A stretch of 64,000 bases of DNA. Source: Williamsia sp. Its GTDB lineage: Bacteria > Bacteroidota > Bacteroidia > Chitinophagales > Chitinophagaceae. The stretch lies in NCBI GenBank assembly GCA_015069695.1, contig JADCRZ010000027.1:21602-85601 (forward strand), written 5' to 3'. The notes under the pieces are model-generated. The model had not been told where the DNA came from, searched no databases, and saw only the letters and a list, made by a program, of their open reading frames with translations. The position numbers and the translations under genes were made by a program. The number at the start of each line of letters is the position of its first letter. Position 1 is the first letter of the stretch. Of the stretch, positions 61,996-64,000 are shown piece after piece.

Positions 61996-63813
61996 TTACA
62001 AGGGCGCCGCTTGCTTTTCAAACTGCATCTGGTGCAACTTGCTGTACAGTCCGCCAAGGGCCAGCAGCTCTTCATGCGTACCTTTTTCTTTGATCTCGCC
62101 TTTGTCAAGCACAATGATCAAATCTGCTTTGCGGATGGTAGAAAGCCGGTGGGCAATGATGATGGAGGTCCGGCCGGTTATCAGGGTATCGATCGCGTGC
62201 TGGATCATGCGCTCGGAAGCCGTATCAACGGAAGAGGTCGCTTCATCCAGGATGAGGATAGAGGGATCATACAGGAGGGCCCTGATAAAAGAAAGCAACT
62301 GCCGCTGTCCGAGAGATAAGGTGCTTCCGCGTTCCATTACATTGTAATCATACCCACCCGGCAGCTCTTCAATAAAATCATGCATGCCGATCATCTTTGC
62401 TGCATGTACAACCTTTTCACGGCTGATCGCCGGATTGCGCAAGGTTACATTGTCCAACACCGATCCGGAAAACAAAAATACATCCTGCAGCACTACCCCT
62501 ACCTTGCTGCGGAGCGCTTCCGTGGTGTACTCTTCCAAATTCTTATCATCGATCCGGATGGTTCCTTTTTGAATATGGTAGAGGCGGTTCATCAGGCTGA
62601 TGATGGTTGTTTTGCCACTGCCTGTATTGCCGACGATGGCAACGGTTTGGCCTGCGCGTACTTTAAAGGAAATATTTTTGAGTACATATTGTTCGTCCAC
62701 ATACGCAAACCAAACGTTTTTAAACTCTACATCACCCCTGATCTGTTGCGGGGCATAGCTGCCTTCCCCTTTCAGGTAATCATCATTGTCGAGTACTTTA
62801 AAAACGCGTTCGCTGGCCACCATGCCCATTTGCAGCACGTTGAACTTATCTGCAATAAACCGGAGCGGCCGTGAGATCAAGTTCAGCAGCAGCACAAAGG
62901 AAATGACTTTGCCTGTCAGGGTGATGGCTTCTGCACGGGGCAGGTGCATCGCATGCGCAGCGGCCCACCACACCAGCAAACCGGTTGACACGGCCAGGAT
63001 GATCTCCACAATGGGGAAAAAAACTGAATAGGCAAAAATAGCTTTGATATTTGCACTGCGGTGTTCACCATTGATCTCCCTGAACTTGTTGAACTCCCTT
63101 TGTTCGCCCGCAAATGCCTGTACAACCACCATACCGGTAATGTGTTCCTGTACAAAAGCATTGAGTTGCGCCACCGCATTGCGGACCTTGATAAACGACT
63201 TGTTGACGCTTTCCTTGAAAAAATAAGTGGCTACAAACAAGATAGGAAAAGGACTGAAGCTGATCAGCGCCAGCCGCCAGTCGATCCAGAACATGCAGGC
63301 AAGGATGGCAATGATGGAAAGAATATCAGCGATAATGGGAATCAATCCTTCCGCAAAAATGTCGTTGATCGACTCTATGTCGTTGATCGTTCTGGTGGTA
63401 AGGGTGCCGATGGGTGTTTTGTCGAACTGGGAAAGATTCAGCCCGAGTATCTTGTTATACACTTTCACCCGCAGGTCTTTTACGACGGCTTGTCCGAGCC
63501 AGGCAGTGATAAAAGAAAAATAAAACCGGATAATGGTTTCTGCTACCAGGAGCACAACCTGCCACAATGTGATCGCCAACAGCAAGGAAAGAAAAGGATG
63601 TTTAGCAGCGGCCGTAAGCGCGTTTTCACCGCCTTTGATATAATTATTGACGCTGACCTGGATCAGGTAAGGCCGCACAGGCGCCAGGCCTGCCAGCACG
63701 ATCGACATAACAACAGATATATAAACCCTGTTCTTGTAAGGAGCCGCGAACGAAAACACCCGCCGCAACAACGAAAAATCAAAAATCTTTTTCTTAGGAA
63801 CAACTTCAGCCAT
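61996..63813 (-). CDS. ABC exporter, fused permease and ATPase (MsbA-like)
   Basis: 605 residues from the ATG at 63813 (MAEVVPKKKIFDFSLLRRVF); an upstream ATG at 63996 would add 61 residues with no family match. Six helices (residues about 30-330) form the exporter membrane domain. The ATPase follows from about 365 with VGNTGSGKTTIISL (Walker A), LSLGQRQLLSFIRALL (signature), ILILDEATSSVD (Walker B) and IIAHRLSTI (switch His). Homodimeric transporters of this type export lipids, peptides or drugs. It lies upstream of atpB on the same strand but is separated from it by the atp promoter. Confidence 0.92.
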   Translation of the reverse strand: MAEVVPKKKIFDFSLLRRVFSFAAPYKNRVYISVVMSIVLAGLAPVRPYLIQVSVNNYIKGGENALTAAAKHPFLSLLLAITLWQVVLLVAETIIRFYFSFITAWLGQAVVKDLRVKVYNKILGLNLSQFDKTPIGTLTTRTINDIESINDIFAEGLIPIIADILSIIAILACMFWIDWRLALISFSPFPILFVATYFFKESVNKSFIKVRNAVAQLNAFVQEHITGMVVVQAFAGEQREFNKFREINGEHRSANIKAIFAYSVFFPIVEIILAVSTGLLVWWAAAHAMHLPRAEAITLTGKVISFVLLLNLISRPLRFIADKFNVLQMGMVASERVFKVLDNDDYLKGEGSYAPQQIRGDVEFKNVWFAYVDEQYVLKNISFKVRAGQTVAIVGNTGSGKTTIISLMNRLYHIQKGTIRIDDKNLEEYTTEALRSKVGVVLQDVFLFSGSVLDNVTLRNPAISREKVVHAAKMIGMHDFIEELPGGYDYNVMERGSTLSLGQRQLLSFIRALLYDPSILILDEATSSVDTASERMIQHAIDTLITGRTSIIIAHRLSTIRKADLIIVLDKGEIKEKGTHEELLALGGLYSKLHQMQFEKQAAPL

Positions 63814-64000
63814 AAGGGCTGCAAATTGTCCCTTTTTCCCCGAATCTCCCCACCTTTTTTTCACCCTTTCTGCACCCCGCATGAGGTGGCCTGGTTTAGC
63901 CGGACAGAAAATTCTCTTAGGTGAGTGAATAAATAAACAATTCTTTGGGTAATACTGATTCGCTTTTTCCTGCGCTTTATTACAAGGGGCTCGCACGCCC

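Overview
The window looks like a chromosomal segment of a Bacteroidota bacterium, most probably of the Chitinophagaceae type. The signs are a type IX secretion gene (porQ), two SusC/SusD pairs, promoters of the form TTTG-N19-22-TAnnTTTG, few Shine-Dalgarno sequences, and the order rpsU-xerC-hpf-tRNAs-tuf-tRNA-Trp-secE-nusG. No prophage, insertion sequence, CRISPR array or plasmid function is visible.

Layout. 0.4-1.9 kb: a membrane cytochrome b and a molybdopterin oxidoreductase, one exported redox pair. 2.0-6.9 kb (minus): TraB/GumN protein, UbiD decarboxylase, PorQ, PyrH. 7.0-11.6 kb (minus): translation block with five tRNAs, EF-Tu, SecE, NusG, HPF, XerC and ribosomal protein S21; nusG ends at a terminator instead of running into rplK-rpoC. 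11.7-17.2 kb (plus): riboflavin synthase, then two large paralogous membrane proteins enclosing a family 2 glycosyltransferase and a methyltransferase. 17.2-21 kb: HscA, and a BlaR1-type (M56) protease fused to a cell-wall amidase behind a palindromic operator.

21-42 kb is a carbohydrate/sugar-acid locus: lyase-like protein, SusCD pair 1, LacI regulator, gluconokinase-type kinase, AraC regulator, SusCD pair 2, second kinase, RraA-like aldolase, enolase-superfamily dehydratase, a 5'-truncated bile-acid-symporter remnant and a Gfo/Idh/MocA oxidoreductase. The last three enzymes all carry export signals, which suggests sugar acids are processed in the periplasm before import and phosphorylation.

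42-47 kb holds the most unusual group: NrtR-type Nudix regulator, nicotinamide phosphoribosyltransferase (NadV), a von Willebrand A protein and a divergent adenylosuccinate-synthetase paralogue, the last two overlapping by four bases. It looks like a dedicated NAD/nucleotide module with no product I can name. A 119-bp element with 30-bp inverted ends lies between nrtR and nadV.

47-55.6 kb: FtsX-type permease, MhqO/MhqD-like pair, DHFR-like and DoxX genes, an AT-rich TlpA-like gene, a decayed PepSY fragment and a GlxA/AraC regulator; a 38-bp motif with tandem TTGCGA-like half sites occurs before both doxX and the regulator. 55.7-57.6 kb: small envelope proteins, Hsp20 and a cupin. 57.6-61.9 kb: ATP synthase atpB-E-F-H-A without atpG. 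62-63.8 kb: an MsbA-like ABC exporter.
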